A model generated the notes under the pieces. That model was given only the letters and a program-made list of their open reading frames with translations, made no database searches and was not told the origin of the DNA. Position numbers and translations under genes: made by a program. Of a stretch of DNA of 64,000 nucleotides, positions 22,363 to 33,643 are shown piece by piece. The stretch is from Engraulis encrasicolus (Eukaryota > Chordata > Actinopteri > Clupeiformes > Engraulidae). Where the stretch lies: the NCBI RefSeq assembly GCF_034702125.1, contig NC_085867.1, positions 44,637,687 to 44,701,686 on the forward strand, given 5' to 3'. How positions within the stretch are numbered: the first letter of the stretch is position 1; each line of letters begins with the position of its first letter.

Positions 22363-24329
22363 CACTGATTCTTGAAAGTTTGGCAAAAACATGTCCCTGC
22401 AGTAAAATATTAATTCTGTTGAAAATCAACTAAATTTTCACAAACAAAATGAACCCAGGTAATGGCCAAGGGGTCTGTCACATGAATACACAGTTGTTTG
22501 AAATATTTAAGTGTAATTTTATTACTTTTCATGGCTATAAACCTGTCCACACCCTGTAAAAACGCCTGTCCCAAGGACTGGCATCATCATTTCAATTGAC
22601 TTAAAATACAAAAATCACTAACAGAATTGAACAACATCACCATGATGTGGAATACCATATTAAAGTGGTTCTACAGATGTGCACATAGTGGATGTAAAAC
22701 AATATTTACTATTATTTACTGATTGCTCAAAATGTGTCCAGCATATTGGTCACCACCGTCAGATTTTTTCTAAAAGACAATAAAATCAGGTATGCACAAG
22801 GTAATTTTCATTACTGAGGACCCCTTTTCAAACCTTTAGCTCTACTGCCTACTTCACCATCACTGAAGCTCCTGTAAGTTTATTATTTTGTCCTCAATTT
22901 GTTAATTTGTTTGGACACTGGTACTGTCCCAACCATAAACTGTCAACACCGTCGGGGGTTTTAATAGTATTGTATTACATTAATGTTAATAAATATATTT
23001 TTTTCAGAAAAGGTATGAAGCACCCAAGAAACAGAGCGAAAATGAAATGGCTAATGTGAACAGACAATGCATAATATTTAAAAGAGTGCTTTTTTGTCTC
23101 ACACCGTCAGATGTCACCACCGTCAGATTTGGTTCTGCTCATCATGTTGTTCCATATTTTACTAAATTGTGCTGGTTAATGAAACATTACTAGGCATGTT
23201 AGTAATAACTGTGATCCAAAATGATACTCTAGCCACCACTGAGGTGCATTTGGAGGTTTTTTTGTCAGAAAACCTGACGGTGGTGACATCTGATGGAGTT
23301 CACCAAAAAACACATGTTTTACGTGTTTTTGATGTTTTAAGAATATGCATACAATAAGTATCTACAGTTATGTTGAATTGTTAAAGTAATTCACTTTAAT
23401 ACAGTAAACATGTGTTTTTACTTCTAATTCTGTCTGCCGCTGTTGACAAAACAAGAAAGAGCCCATTTTATGAAAAATGTTAAACATGGGGAGCTTGGCC
23501 AATGCATTCACTGCACAGCCAAGACCTACATCTATGATAATACACCTCTATATTTTGGATTTGAACAACTTAAAAGCTGTTTTTACCACATTTTCAACAA
23601 CCAGTGGCTTACTTCCTAGATAATCTAACTAATGAAGTAAAAACACATGCTCATACTGTGCACACACAAAAATAAAGTGTTTATGCAAGATGCCATTGAC
23701 TTGAGAGGGCTATTTATTTTGCTAAATGCAGGTACTAATTAGGCCACTTTCACCACTCTCAGATTACTGTCACCACCGTCAGTTCTTAAGTCACCACCGT
23801 AAGTAGGAGTTTTGGACATTTTAAAGGAATGTGCTTACAACATTTTCCTTAGGAGTTGTTGGAATATCAAAGTAATAGCCAATTTAAGCCTACACGAATA
23901 TTTGTGAAATTACAAAAAATTGTTTGTTGTATTTAGGCGTTAAGTAAGCATCGTATGACGGTACATATTTTAAAATTAGAACACATGAAACAGTATTAAA
24001 ATAGAACAAAAGTGAATTTTCAACATTTAAAGGCATATGTGTGAACCAAAAAATACACATAATCACTTAAAAACTCCAGATACATATGCAACCAAATCAA
24101 TACAATTTGAATAACTTTTAATTGTGTCTGACGGTGTTGACAAAAAACAAGGTATGATCGGAGAAAAGCCTGATTTCTGAAAAAAATACATAATGGGGAG
24201 ATTGGCCTTGTGCATTTCTGAAAAGCCAAGACTTTAGTCTACGAGGATATACCATATAATTTTGTAATTCACTTTGTTTTTTTCTGTCAACATTACAACC
24301 TGTTTTAGCCACTTTCTCAAGAATCAGTG
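22363..24329. mobile_element. CACTG-ended DNA transposon, copy 1 (1967 bp), inserted in the L2 LINE
   Basis: Ends CACTGATTCTTGA and, inverted, CACTGATTCTTGAGAAAGTG. The 4-bp target duplication AGTT lies at 22359-22362 and 24330-24333. The interior is non-coding but carries many copies of CACCACCGTCAG and its complement (about 22751, 23103, 23115, 23275, 23771, 23792, 24127). CACTR ends, 4-bp duplications and subterminal motif arrays recall the CMC (CACTA/Mirage/Chapaev) group; no transposase is present to prove it. Sister copies are at 50887-52846 and 56738-58446. Confidence 0.85.
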
Positions 24330-26503
24330 AGTTGTTTCTTGAAGGCTGCAAGAGATGTGCTTAGTCTTGCTGCCTCTGGGAGACTGTTCCACCACTTGGG
24401 TACCACAACGGAGAACAATCTTGACTGGGAGTACCTAGAGCGACTGGATGGCAGAGCCAGACGGCTTGTGCTGGATGAGCGCAGTTCTCTTCCAGTAACA
24501 TAAGGCGTTAGTAGGTCCTTCAGATAAGGTGGGGCCGTTCCTGTGATGGTTTTGTAGGCAAGGGTCAATGCCTTGTGCTTGATCCGGGCGGCGATCGGTA
24601 ACCAGTGCAACTCAATAAATAGAGGAGTAACATGGGTCCTTTTGGGTTGATTGAATATCAACCGTGCCGCCGCATTCTGGATCATCTGCAGAGGCTTTAG
24701 CGCACAAGCAGGTAGACCTGTCATGAGTGAGTTGCAGTAGTCAACGCGGGACAGGACCGTGGCCTGGACCAGTCGTTGTGTAGAATATTGTGTCAGCACA
24801 GGTCTGATATTCCGTACGTTGGACATCTGGATTCGACAGGTCCGGGTGACCGAGTTGATGTAGTTGGAGCATGACAGCTCATCATCAATCATGACGCCGA
24901 GGTTTTTGGCGACTTTGTTTGGGGTCACAATGGTGGAGCCTATCTTGAGGTTGATGTTGTGACTGAGCGACTCTTTAGCTGGGATCACCAGGAGCTCTGT
25001 CTTGGCCAGGTTCAGCTGTAGGTGGTGGTCCTTCATCCATGATGACAAATCGATGAGGCAGGCAGAGATGCGTTCCGAAACCGTGGTGTCCTCTGGACGG
25101 AACGACAGGTACATCAGGGTGTCATCAGCATAGCAGTGGTAGGAGAACCCATGTGTTTGAATGACACGTCCCAGGGAGGAGGTGTATATTGCAAACAGAA
25201 GGGGTCCCAGCACTGATCCTTGGGGTACGCCTGTGGAGAGGGTGTGAGTCGTAGACAGCTTCCCTTGCCATGACACACTGAAGGTGCGTCCAGAGAGGAA
25301 GGAGTTGAACCATGAGTGGACAACGCCTGTGATTCCCATGGCTGTGAGTATCCTCAGGAGGATCTTGTGGTTGAATGTGTCAAAGGCTGCTGACATGTCT
25401 AGTAGGACGAGGACAGAGGATACTCCTTCTGTTCTTGCAGTTCTCAGAGCTTCAGTTACTGAGAGTAACGCAGTTTCAGTTGAATGTCCACTTCTGAAAC
25501 CAGATACTTTTGGGTCCAGTAATCCGTTCTGGTTTAGGAAGTTGGTGACCTGCTTTGCAACTGCCCTTTCTACCGTCTTGGATGGGAAGGGAAGCAGTGA
25601 GACAGGTCTGTAGTTTTCGACATGAGCAGGGTTCAGTGTAGGCTTCTTCAGTAGTGGTGTCACCCTTGCTTGTTTGAAGGCGGAGGGGACAGTGCTGGAG
25701 GAGAGTGAGGAGTTCATGATGGATGTGATTGCTGGGACCACTGTTTGGGCAATGTCTTGAAGAAGGTTCGTGGGCACTGGGTCTAGTAGGCAGGTAGTGG
25801 GACGGCTTCTTGTGATGAGTTTGGAAACGTCTTCTTCAGAGAGCAGAGTGAATTCATGAAGTGTTGCAGGAGTCGCCGTGTTTTCCAGGGGGGTGTCTTC
25901 TGGGCGGGAGGGCGGCTCACAGAATTGCTTGCTAATATTTGCTGTCTTTTCCGTGAAAAAGGTGGTAAAGTTGTCTGGGTTCAGGTCTGTGGGCGCAGGA
26001 GGGGGGGGAGGGTTGAGCAGTGACTTGAATGTAGAAAACAACTTACGTGGGTCTGTAGTGTTGCTGATCTTGTCGTTGTAGTAGGTCGTCTTGGCAGCTG
26101 TTACAGAGGCGGAGAAGGAGGCTAGTAGAGATCTAAGTTTTTCGAGGTCAGATGGGTTGCGGGTTTTGCGCCATTTCCTTTCTGCCGCTCTGAGGGTGGT
26201 ACGTAGAGCTCGGATGGTCTCTGTCAGCCATGGTCGCGGTTGTGAAGGTCTTGCAGGTTTAGTGACTAGTGGGCACAGGTTGTCGAGGCAGGAGGTCAGT
26301 GTGGAGCTGAGCGAATCTGTAGCAGTGTCAACATCGAGTGAGGAGAGCACGCTTGCTGAGGGCAAGGCATCTGCCACCACTGATGCAAAGCTAGTGCGTG
26401 ACAGGTTGCGTAGATTCCGCCTATATGTGGGTGTAGGGTCGGGTAGGGAGGTGGTGAAATAGAGGAAAAACTGGTCTAAAACATGCATTGCTGTTACCTT
26501 GAT
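24330..26503 (-). pseudogene. L2-type reverse transcriptase, C-terminus split by transposon
   Basis: The open frame runs from 26503 down to the transposon boundary at 24330 (first ATG at 26488). Numbered from that ATG it has ENYRPVSLLP (291-300), LDMSAAFD with the first catalytic Asp (363-370), GVPQGSVLGP (420-429), the catalytic YADD box (453-456) and a C-terminal region typical of L2/CR1-type elements (VDYCNSLMTGLP, LHWLPI). At the boundary the frame reads FKKQL; three further residues before an in-frame stop come from the transposon. On the other side (22358-22322) the same frame resumes with KTFLFRENLL and a stop. Confidence 0.93.
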
Positions 26504-27195
26504 TTAGTCCGGTTGACAGTCCTTGGCAGTCATGATCAGGTCGAGCTGGTTACCATTCTTGTGTGTCGGGGGGCAGCTGCCTAGTTGAATGTCAAATGAC
26601 TTCATCAGGGCCTTAAGGTCTGTGGCGTACGGCTTCTCTAGATGTATGTTGAAGTCGCCGAGGACAAGTAGGGGGCCGCCTAGGTCCGTGATGGAGGAGA
26701 TCAGCGTATCCAATTCGTCAATAAAGTCGCCCAGTGTTCCTGGGGGACGGTAGATCACAAGTACAGACACCTTGATTGGGGCTGTGACTTTGATTGCATG
26801 GTATTCCAGGCAGCTGTAGTTGTTGGCAGGCAGCAGGGGGGCATAGCTCCAATGCTTGTTGATAAGGATCCCTGTTCCGCCTCCTCTTTTCTTTAGCCGA
26901 CTGGTGTGTGAAAATGAGTAGTTAGCTGAGAGTGCTGTTGGAGTGGCTGTGTTTTCAGGCTTCAACCAGGTTTCTGTTAGTGCCAACAGGTCAACAGAGA
27001 GACTACTAGCATAAGCAGAGATAAAGTCTGCTTTGTTGACAGCTGACTGGCAGTTCCAGAGACCAACAGTGAAGGAGGTGATTGAAGTTGTGTTCGGTTG
27101 TAGTGGCTGAAGGTTGGCCAGGTTTCTGCGTTGGTTGGAGGGTTTGAAAGGCCTGCGCCTTCTGTAGATTACAAAGATTCTCTGGAAAACACATT
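26504..27195 (-). pseudogene. L2-type apurinic endonuclease domain, closed by a premature stop
   Basis: The frame is open from about 27195 and contains LWNCQSAVNKADFI, LALTETWL and VLGDFNIH, motifs of the exonuclease-endonuclease-phosphatase fold that nicks DNA for target-primed reverse transcription. It ends at TAA (26506-26504) in the same frame as the reverse transcriptase downstream, so the two were one ORF broken by a single nonsense change. A TGA closes the frame just upstream of 27195, so the 5' end is incomplete or decayed. Confidence 0.85.
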
Positions 27196-27400
27196 GTCAA
27201 TGTAGGTCAACAGAGGAATGAATTTGTGCCTTACGTGTCCTTGCACAGGTAGACTTGCTGGTCTTGTCACTCGTCGGTCTTTGCACGAGGAGGGCTGCCG
27301 CTACCCAGCTGCCGCTGGAAGCGCACGTACTTTCCTAATATGGGCGCAGGTGCCACTCAATTAGCACTGCCCACAACAATTACAAAAACAATGCCTATTG

Positions 27401-27875
27401 TGGCCCTGATAATTGGTCACCTGACGCCTTCACGATACTACAGCTGACTTCACTAATTTCACTACAGCATGAACACACATACACACAATTGACTATTTCT
27501 TTTACAGAACACAATTAGTAAAAATGTAGCAAAATACACTTACTGGCTGCAGTCACATGTACTCTTGCTTTGTCAAGTGAAGCAGGCTTGTCCTGCTTGT
27601 CTACATATAACCCACTCAGTATCAAAACACAATGTCTACATGAGTTAACGATTAGCGTGTTTGGATCTTTAGTATTTTTTAACGGCTGCGATTTCGTTCT
27701 ACACCCACAAGAAATGGTCTACTGGTTCTGTGAAATGAATGCTAGCTTGCCCTGCTACTCCCGTCAGTTCATGGCAGAGATTCAGTACATCTCGGCTTTC
27801 TGACTGTAATAATAATCGAATATTAAATTGCCATTTACAAAGGCCTAAACATATGGTCAGCAAGCAGACAAGTTA
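27401..27875. other. No gene seen
   Basis: Unique-looking DNA. A 77-codon ORF at 27570-27803 has no recognised domain. Confidence 0.4.
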
Positions 27876-28297
27876 CAGTGCTGGCCAAAAGTATTAGCAC
27901 CCTTCAATTCTGTCAGATAATACTCAATTTCTCCCAGAAAATGATTGCAATCACAAATGCTTTGTTATTAATATCTTCATTTGTTTGTCTTGCAATGAAA
28001 AAAACACAAAAGAGAATGAAAAAAATGTCAAATGAATGATCATTTTACACAAAACTCAAAAAATGGGCCGGACAGAAGTATTGACACCCTCAGCCTAATA
28101 CTTGGTTGCACAACCTTTAGACAAAATAACTGTGAACAACCACTTCTGATAACCATCAATGACTTTCCTACAAAGCTCTGCTGGAATTTTAGAACATCCT
28201 TCAGGTGATTTGAAGGGTGCGTTCGCCACACTGCCTTTTTGAGATCTCTCCATAGTTTTTCTATGGCATTCAGGGGTGGACTCCTTCATTATGCCTC
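27876..28297 (-). mobile_element. Tc1 element, 3' remnant with transposase C-terminus
   Basis: The terminus CAGTGCTGGCCAAAAGTATT abuts TA at 27874-27875. On the minus strand a decayed transposase C-terminus is readable (CRKVIDGYQKWLFTVI and SKGCATKY, about 28200-28095). The other end is missing. Confidence 0.75.
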
Positions 28298-28389
28298 ATT
28301 TATTTTTCCTCTATTCATTTGAGTTCATTTGAAAAAATGAGTATTTCAAAGAAAAGAACACAGTTCTTTAGTCACTGCTCAGTAATATT

Positions 28390-29453
28390 CAGTCCCTCCA
28401 GTTTTTCGTGATTCAGCGATCGCGTGGATTCATGCAAATTCAATGATATTCCGCATAATTTCACGATGCCGCGTAATTCCTGTAAAGCCGCATATTCCCC
28501 GCAAATTTTCCCCTTTGTCCCCTTCAACATTCTGTGGAGTTTATTGATTTATATTTTTGTCAAAAAATAAAAATGTGACTACAATACCACCGGAGACGAA
28601 AACCAATAGGAAGCATTTTTGTTAATATGTCACTGAAACATTGAAAAAATAATTGCCTGCTATTTCGCAAGTCGACCCTCATCTCAGCTACTCCCCTCCC
28701 TCACTATACACGAAGGCGTCGGACACCCGTGACCTTTTTTTAACAGCAGTAGCCTACTTTTCTGTGCAATCCTGGCTGGAAAAAAGTATTGTTGCCCATT
28801 TATCCATGACAAAGAAGTGTATGCAGTCATGAAATACTGGCGGTGCTGTCGCACAGTAGCAAACATCTTACGTTAGATTTTTGCGCAACTTCTCCACTCT
28901 CCCCTGTCGCTTTCATGAGCATGCTACCCGATGGTCGTTGTCTGATCTTTTTTCAATGTTCGCTATGTTTGTAATGACATTGTAACGCTTGCATACAACC
29001 TGGCTACTGTACCCCGCGACGCTCTTCATTAGCCTACTGGTAGGCTATACCCACAAGTATTTTTTCATAAAGCGCAGTACCGTTTTCCCCCGAAGTCGTT
29101 CTAAAATATCGACAGAGATTTATGAGTGTCGCGAACATGATTTTTTTTACACATTGGACGCACTGGCTTATAAGACGCTCTGGCAGTTTTTGACAATATT
29201 TTATTATTGTCAATATTTTATTATTCTATTATATAGGAAGTGTGTTTCTGAATCTCTCTCTCTTTTGTCTTAAGCCTGCTTAGACTGATTGTGGTTTTCA
29301 GTTACCAAAAAAACCCAGAAAGGGGGGCAAAATCTTTGCAAAATATGAGAAAATGACGCAAAATCTTTGCAAAAATGAGAAAATGCCGCCACAAAATCAG
29401 ACATTTTGACCGCAAAAATCACAAAATCCCAGTGCAAAATCCTGGAGGGACTG
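28390..29453. mobile_element. hAT-like transposon (CAGTCCCTCCAG ends)
   Basis: Ends CAGTCCCTCCAG and CTGGAGGGACTG are fully complementary. AATATT flanks both sides (28384-28389 and 29454-29459), a 6-bp duplication, shorter than the usual 8. The 1064-bp interior has subterminal AATCGCAAAA/CCGCAAAA-type words and no transposase. Confidence 0.75.
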
Positions 29454-29745
29454 AATATTCACTGATCATATTGCACACCCAACAGGTGAAAAGGTCAGTC
29501 TAAATTCAAGCTATGACCTCTATAGGACCAAATATATAAGCACAAACATTTCCAAGCCTCTGTAGCCAGCCCTGTCATGACGGAGGAAAAAAACTGGCTT
29601 CATCACTTTGACCTCAAGGTTGCCACGAGGGTTTTATTCACAAGAGACATGTCTGCAAGAGTATGTGAAGAGTTCAGATGCAAAACCCCCGGGGTACGGC
29701 GTTCATTTTAGGACATCCTCAGATATCAGACTCAGATATCAGACT

Positions 29746-30590
29746 CACATAAAACTCTGTCAGTCTCAGGGAGAAAATTGTCATCCTCAGACAAAACTTT
29801 GTCGTCCTCAGAAAAAAAATTGTCATCCTCAGACAAAACTTTGTCATCCTCAGAAAAAACATTGTCGTCCTCAGAAAAAACTTTGTCATCCTCGGAAAAA
29901 ATGTTGTCGTCCTCAGAAAAATAGTTGTCGTCTTCAGAAAAAATGACATCAGTTCTATGCATCAGCCTCAGAAAAAAATGGTTGTCGTCCTCAGACAAAA
30001 CTTTGTCATCCTCAGAAAAAAAATTGTCATCCTCAGACAAAACTTTGTCGTCCTCAGACAAAACTTAATCATCCTCAGACAAAACTTTGTCGTCCTCAGA
30101 AAAAACATTGTCATCCTCAGATAAAACTTTGTCGTCCTCAGACAAAGCTTTATCATCCTCAGACAAAACTTTGTCATCCTCACAAAAAAATTGTCATCCT
30201 CAGACAAAACTTTGTCGTCCTCAGACAAAACTTTGTCATCCTCGGACAAAACTTTATCATCCTCAGACAAAACTTTGTCATCCTCGGACAAAACTTTATC
30301 ATCCTCAGACAAAACTTTGTCATCCTCAGAAAAAAAATTGTCATCCTCAGACAAAACTTTGTCGTCCTCAGACAAAACTTTGTCATCCTCGGACAAAACT
30401 TTATCATCCTCAGACAAAACTTTGTCATCCTCACAAAAAAATTGTCATCCTCAGACAAAACGTTGTCATCCTCAGACAAAACGTTGTCATCCTCAGACAA
30501 AACTTTGTCATCCTCAGACAAAACGTTGTCATCCTCAGACAAAACGTTGTCATCCTCAGACAAAACTTTGTCATCCTCACAAAAATTCCC
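29746..30590. repeat. 21-bp satellite array, left (about 40 units)
   Basis: Unit TCATCCTCAGACAAAACTTT plus G with variants (AGAAAAAA for AGACAAAA, GTCG for GTCA). Each unit contains GACAAA-AC-TTTGTC, a small inverted repeat. Because the unit is 21 nt, several frames stay open and yield SEDDKVL-type ORFs on both strands; these are not genes. Confidence 0.95.
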
Positions 30591-30904
30591 ATTAAACAAA
30601 CTGTAACACTTTATTTTAGCGTTACATCTATTAGCACTTATTCATACAATATTAATGCCTGTGTAAGTAACTTGTAAGTCATGTACTAAGCAAAATCAGA
30701 CAGTTGTTAGACATTTATCCGCAAATGTCTTGTTCATGTACAATAAGGGATTTATTACCAATATAGCCTTAGTAAGGACCTAGTAGACCTAGATTTATAT
30801 TTATCAATAAGTAGTAAGTGCCAGAACACAAAATGTATAAGCTCCAGACACACTGTGTGAACAAACCCTGAAGAGAGTGAAAACAGATGTGGAACAAGGG
30901 TCCC

Positions 30905-31756
30905 CAGTGTTTCCCATACATTGAAGAAACTATGGCACACCGCCATAGTTTAAATTTGGCCGCCATAGTTTCCAAAAATGTAATATATGTAATGTAAAAT
31001 GTAATATATATATTTATATATATTTATTTATAAATAAACTATTTGAAAAACAATTTCCTTTGCATTTTCCTCCTGGAGTAAATACATCCTATGGTGAAAA
31101 CCATGAGTGCTTGAAAGACAGAGGGAGCAAAAGCCTAGCCACGTTGTTGTAGTTAACTTGGGTTTGGGAGCAATAAAAAACCTTCAGAGGAGGGACAATT
31201 GGGATGAGTTTACTTACAGGCGACAGGCCTTCATTGACACAACAGAGGAGACATCGGGCTGCATATAGAAATGAATGTGTAATGAATGTGAATATAGACA
31301 TAAATGTGCAATATGTTGTTCAGCCCTTTTACTGGGAGGAATTTTGAAAAACTGGCCCTGTGACCAGCACCCCTTATGTAGAATGTGTACGCCTATGTGT
31401 GTGGGGAAAAAGGCATAGCCTACTCTCATAGACCCTTTTCGTCTGTGCGTTAACAATTGCACAGTGCTCCTAAATTGTTATCTGTGCTCCTATTTTGTTT
31501 TTTTGTTTTTTTCATTGCATAGACCCCTGCATGAGGGCCAAATGAAGTGTGTTGCAAACAGAAATGATTCTCTGTACTGCATTTTTAAAAAATATATAGA
31601 TGACAATGTACATGGGTAAAAGATGTCATGGGTTAGATCTTATGTAATTTCTCAAAACATAAATGGCTGAAATATAGGCCTATAATCCCCCCCACAATTA
31701 CAAAAATCCCGGCTGCCCTGCCCCCATAGTTTCCAAAATTTCTGTGGGAAACACTG
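30905..31756. mobile_element. hAT-like element with CAGTGTTTCCCA ends
   Basis: The left end CAGTGTTTCCCATACATTGA and right end TGTGGGAAACACTG are inverted. Internal GCCATAGTTTCC words recur near both ends. A clean target duplication was not seen. Confidence 0.65.
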
Positions 31757-33180
31757 GGTCACTATTCCAAAGCGAGGCATTGCACAGCCCAGATGGCTAG
31801 GATGTGAAAAATTATGTGAAAATAATAGTAATTCAAAAAATCTAAAATACACACAAAGAAGAGATTAGCGCTAATTAGCCTGCAGAAGGCAGGCTATAGT
31901 AGTAATATTAGTGTACCATAAGGTTTTAATGGGATTTTTTTTAACAGCAAACTGCCCTTATAACCCTTTACATACATATCATGGAAATGTTCTTATTACA
32001 ACATTACTTGGTCTAAACATGCATCAAACACCAATATACTCAATGTAATATTAAGTCCATCAGGGCCTGGTGTCGGCCATCTTGAAAAAGTGGCCTTTCC
32101 TGAATCAGGTTTTGGCTGATTTTTAATATGTTGTTAAGTAGATCTGATAGTACTTTAAACCACTGAAAAACCTTTTGTTAGATTTTTTGGGGTGTTAAGT
32201 CATACATGCACTTGACTATAAAGCTAGCATATCAGCATTGCCAAATAAAAAAGAAAAATGATATAAAATATAGCTGCAAGCAGCAATTCGGACCAAAACA
32301 GAAAACCTGCAAGTCGCCACGGCGACAGAGAGAGCCGACCAAGCAGACGGTCACAGGGACGCACAGTGAATTTACACGAGCAGAAATGTATTTCCAAAAT
32401 TGATGCATGACCCCTTTTGCTAAGTGCAGTACCCCATAATGGACAGCTCTGCTGGTGGCGCTAGAGGGTTCGTGGTGGGGGCCTATATTTTAATGATTAC
32501 TCAGCAGACTGTGAAGAATGTGTTTGTCAAAATCCAACTCAATTTGTAGGAAAAAGCTCATTTTTTAATTTTCACAAAATCCAAAATGGCGGACATTTTA
32601 TGACTGCTGATATGCGAACGGTACCACCAGATTGGATATCGGGCATGCGGTTGAAAAGTTAAAGACAAGAATGTAGCTAAAGCTTTGACCTGTTGGTGGC
32701 GCTAGAGGGTTTGAGCTAGAGACCTGTAATAGACCTGTGGTAGGTCATGAGATAGACAAGAATATATGTGAGAATTTTCAAAAGATTCTGACAATGGGTT
32801 CCCAAGATATGACCTCACTTCCTGTTTGGCGACTTTTAAGCCGTTTTTGATTGGCTGCCACAGGCAAACGAAAACATTGGCGCAAAATCCACCTGATAAC
32901 TTTTTTTCAGCTTGGTACAAAGATCATGTGTACCAACTTACAGGACATTTCAACAAAATTTGAGCTTATAATAGCCATTTTATTGATTTCACAAAATCCA
33001 AAATGGCGGAAAATCAAGATGGCGGACAATGATGTCATAGGATGTGTTGGATTCGTCTCAGCCCAAAGATTACAGGGATACCAAGTTTTTGAAAATTGGT
33101 CCAGTGGTTCAAAAGTTACAAGCAGACAATATTATGCCACTACACCATCAAGTTGGTTCAAAGTGCTTAAATAAATGTCA
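31757..33180. repeat. Dispersed fish repeat with TAGCTGCAAGCAGCAATT head
   Basis: From about 32272 the sequence has the TAGCTGCAAGCAGCAATT head, recurring CCAAAATGGCGGA and GGTGGCGCTAGAGGGTT words, and no ORF. This composition is common in intergenic fish DNA. 31757-32270 shows nothing notable. Confidence 0.5.
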
Positions 33181-33185
33181 TATCC

Positions 33186-33552
33186 TCATGACAAAGTTTT
33201 GTCTGAGGATGACATTTTTTTCTGAGGACAACAAAGTTTTCTCTGAGGATGACAAAGTTTTGTCCAAGGATGACAAAAAATTTTCTGAGGACGACAAAGT
33301 TTTGTCTGAGGATGACAAAGTTCTGTCTGAGGATGAATTTTTTTTTTCTGAGGACGACAAAGTTTTGTCTGAGGATGACAAAGTTTTGTCTGAGGATGAC
33401 CATTTTTTTTCTGAGGACGACAAAGTTTTATCTGAGGATGACAATGTTTTTTCTGAGGATGACAAAGTTTTGTCTGAGGATGACAAACATCTATCTGAGG
33501 ATGACAAACATCTATCTGAGGATGACGAAGTATTTTCTGAGGATGTCCTAAA
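33186..33552. repeat. 21-bp satellite array, right, inverted (about 17 units)
   Basis: The same unit as 29746-30590 in reverse orientation (GACAAAGTTTTGTCTGAGGA plus T). It ends about 90 bp before the cystatin ATG, so it occupies what should be the promoter region of that gene. Confidence 0.95.
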
Positions 33553-33643
33553 ATGAACACCGTACTGGGGTCTTGTGTATCGGCATCTTGTTCAGCAGTG
33601 ACATTGTCATAGACTCTCTCCAGTAATTTTCACTCCAGTGAAG

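Larger units (their letters stand above)
22055..27400 (-). mobile_element. L2-type LINE retrotransposon, split by a DNA transposon
   Basis: On the minus strand the order is a 5' region (about 27400-27200), an endonuclease domain, a reverse transcriptase, and a 3' tail made of the common fish L2 tail (TTTGGCAGACGCTTTATAAT on the plus strand near 22081) ending in ATGTAAT-like repeats near 22055. The element is interrupted at 22363-24329 by a CACTG-ended DNA transposon. It is dead: one stop codon lies between the endonuclease and RT parts, and the RT tail is split. Confidence 0.88.
29662..33594. mobile_element. Large inverted-repeat element with satellite arrays in both ends
   Basis: Left GTACGGCGTTCATTTTAGG (29694-29712) and right CCTAAAATGAACACCGTAC (33548-33566) are inverted, followed inward on both sides by ACATCCTCAGA and then by arrays of one 21-bp unit in opposite orientation. 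The outermost left sequence (TGAAGAGTTCAGATGCAAAA at 29666) resembles the ends of the MITE at 63180-63420; the right outer end is decayed. Target duplication was not found, so boundaries are approximate. The centre contains a hAT-like element and other repeats. Confidence 0.6.

Noticed and set aside
22751..24141. CACCACCGTCAG repeats as a CRISPR-like array
   Set aside because: Irregular spacing, both orientations, no repeat-spacer unit, eukaryotic transposon context with target duplications.
25284..26462. Plus-strand ORFs within the L2 element
   Set aside because: Shadows of the minus-strand reverse transcriptase, which carries all the diagnostic motifs.
29746..30590. 21-bp array as a CRISPR array
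   Set aside because: Head-to-tail units without spacers.
29719..30677. Long overlapping ORFs with SEDDKVL, RQTKLCHP and MTKFCLR repeats, read as a possible repeat protein
   Set aside because: The 21-bp satellite is a multiple of three, so several frames on both strands stay open. There is no start context, splice support or conservation of one frame.
33044..33560. ORFs over the right satellite array with SEDD and SSSDKTL repeats
   Set aside because: Same satellite in inverted orientation; same artefact.
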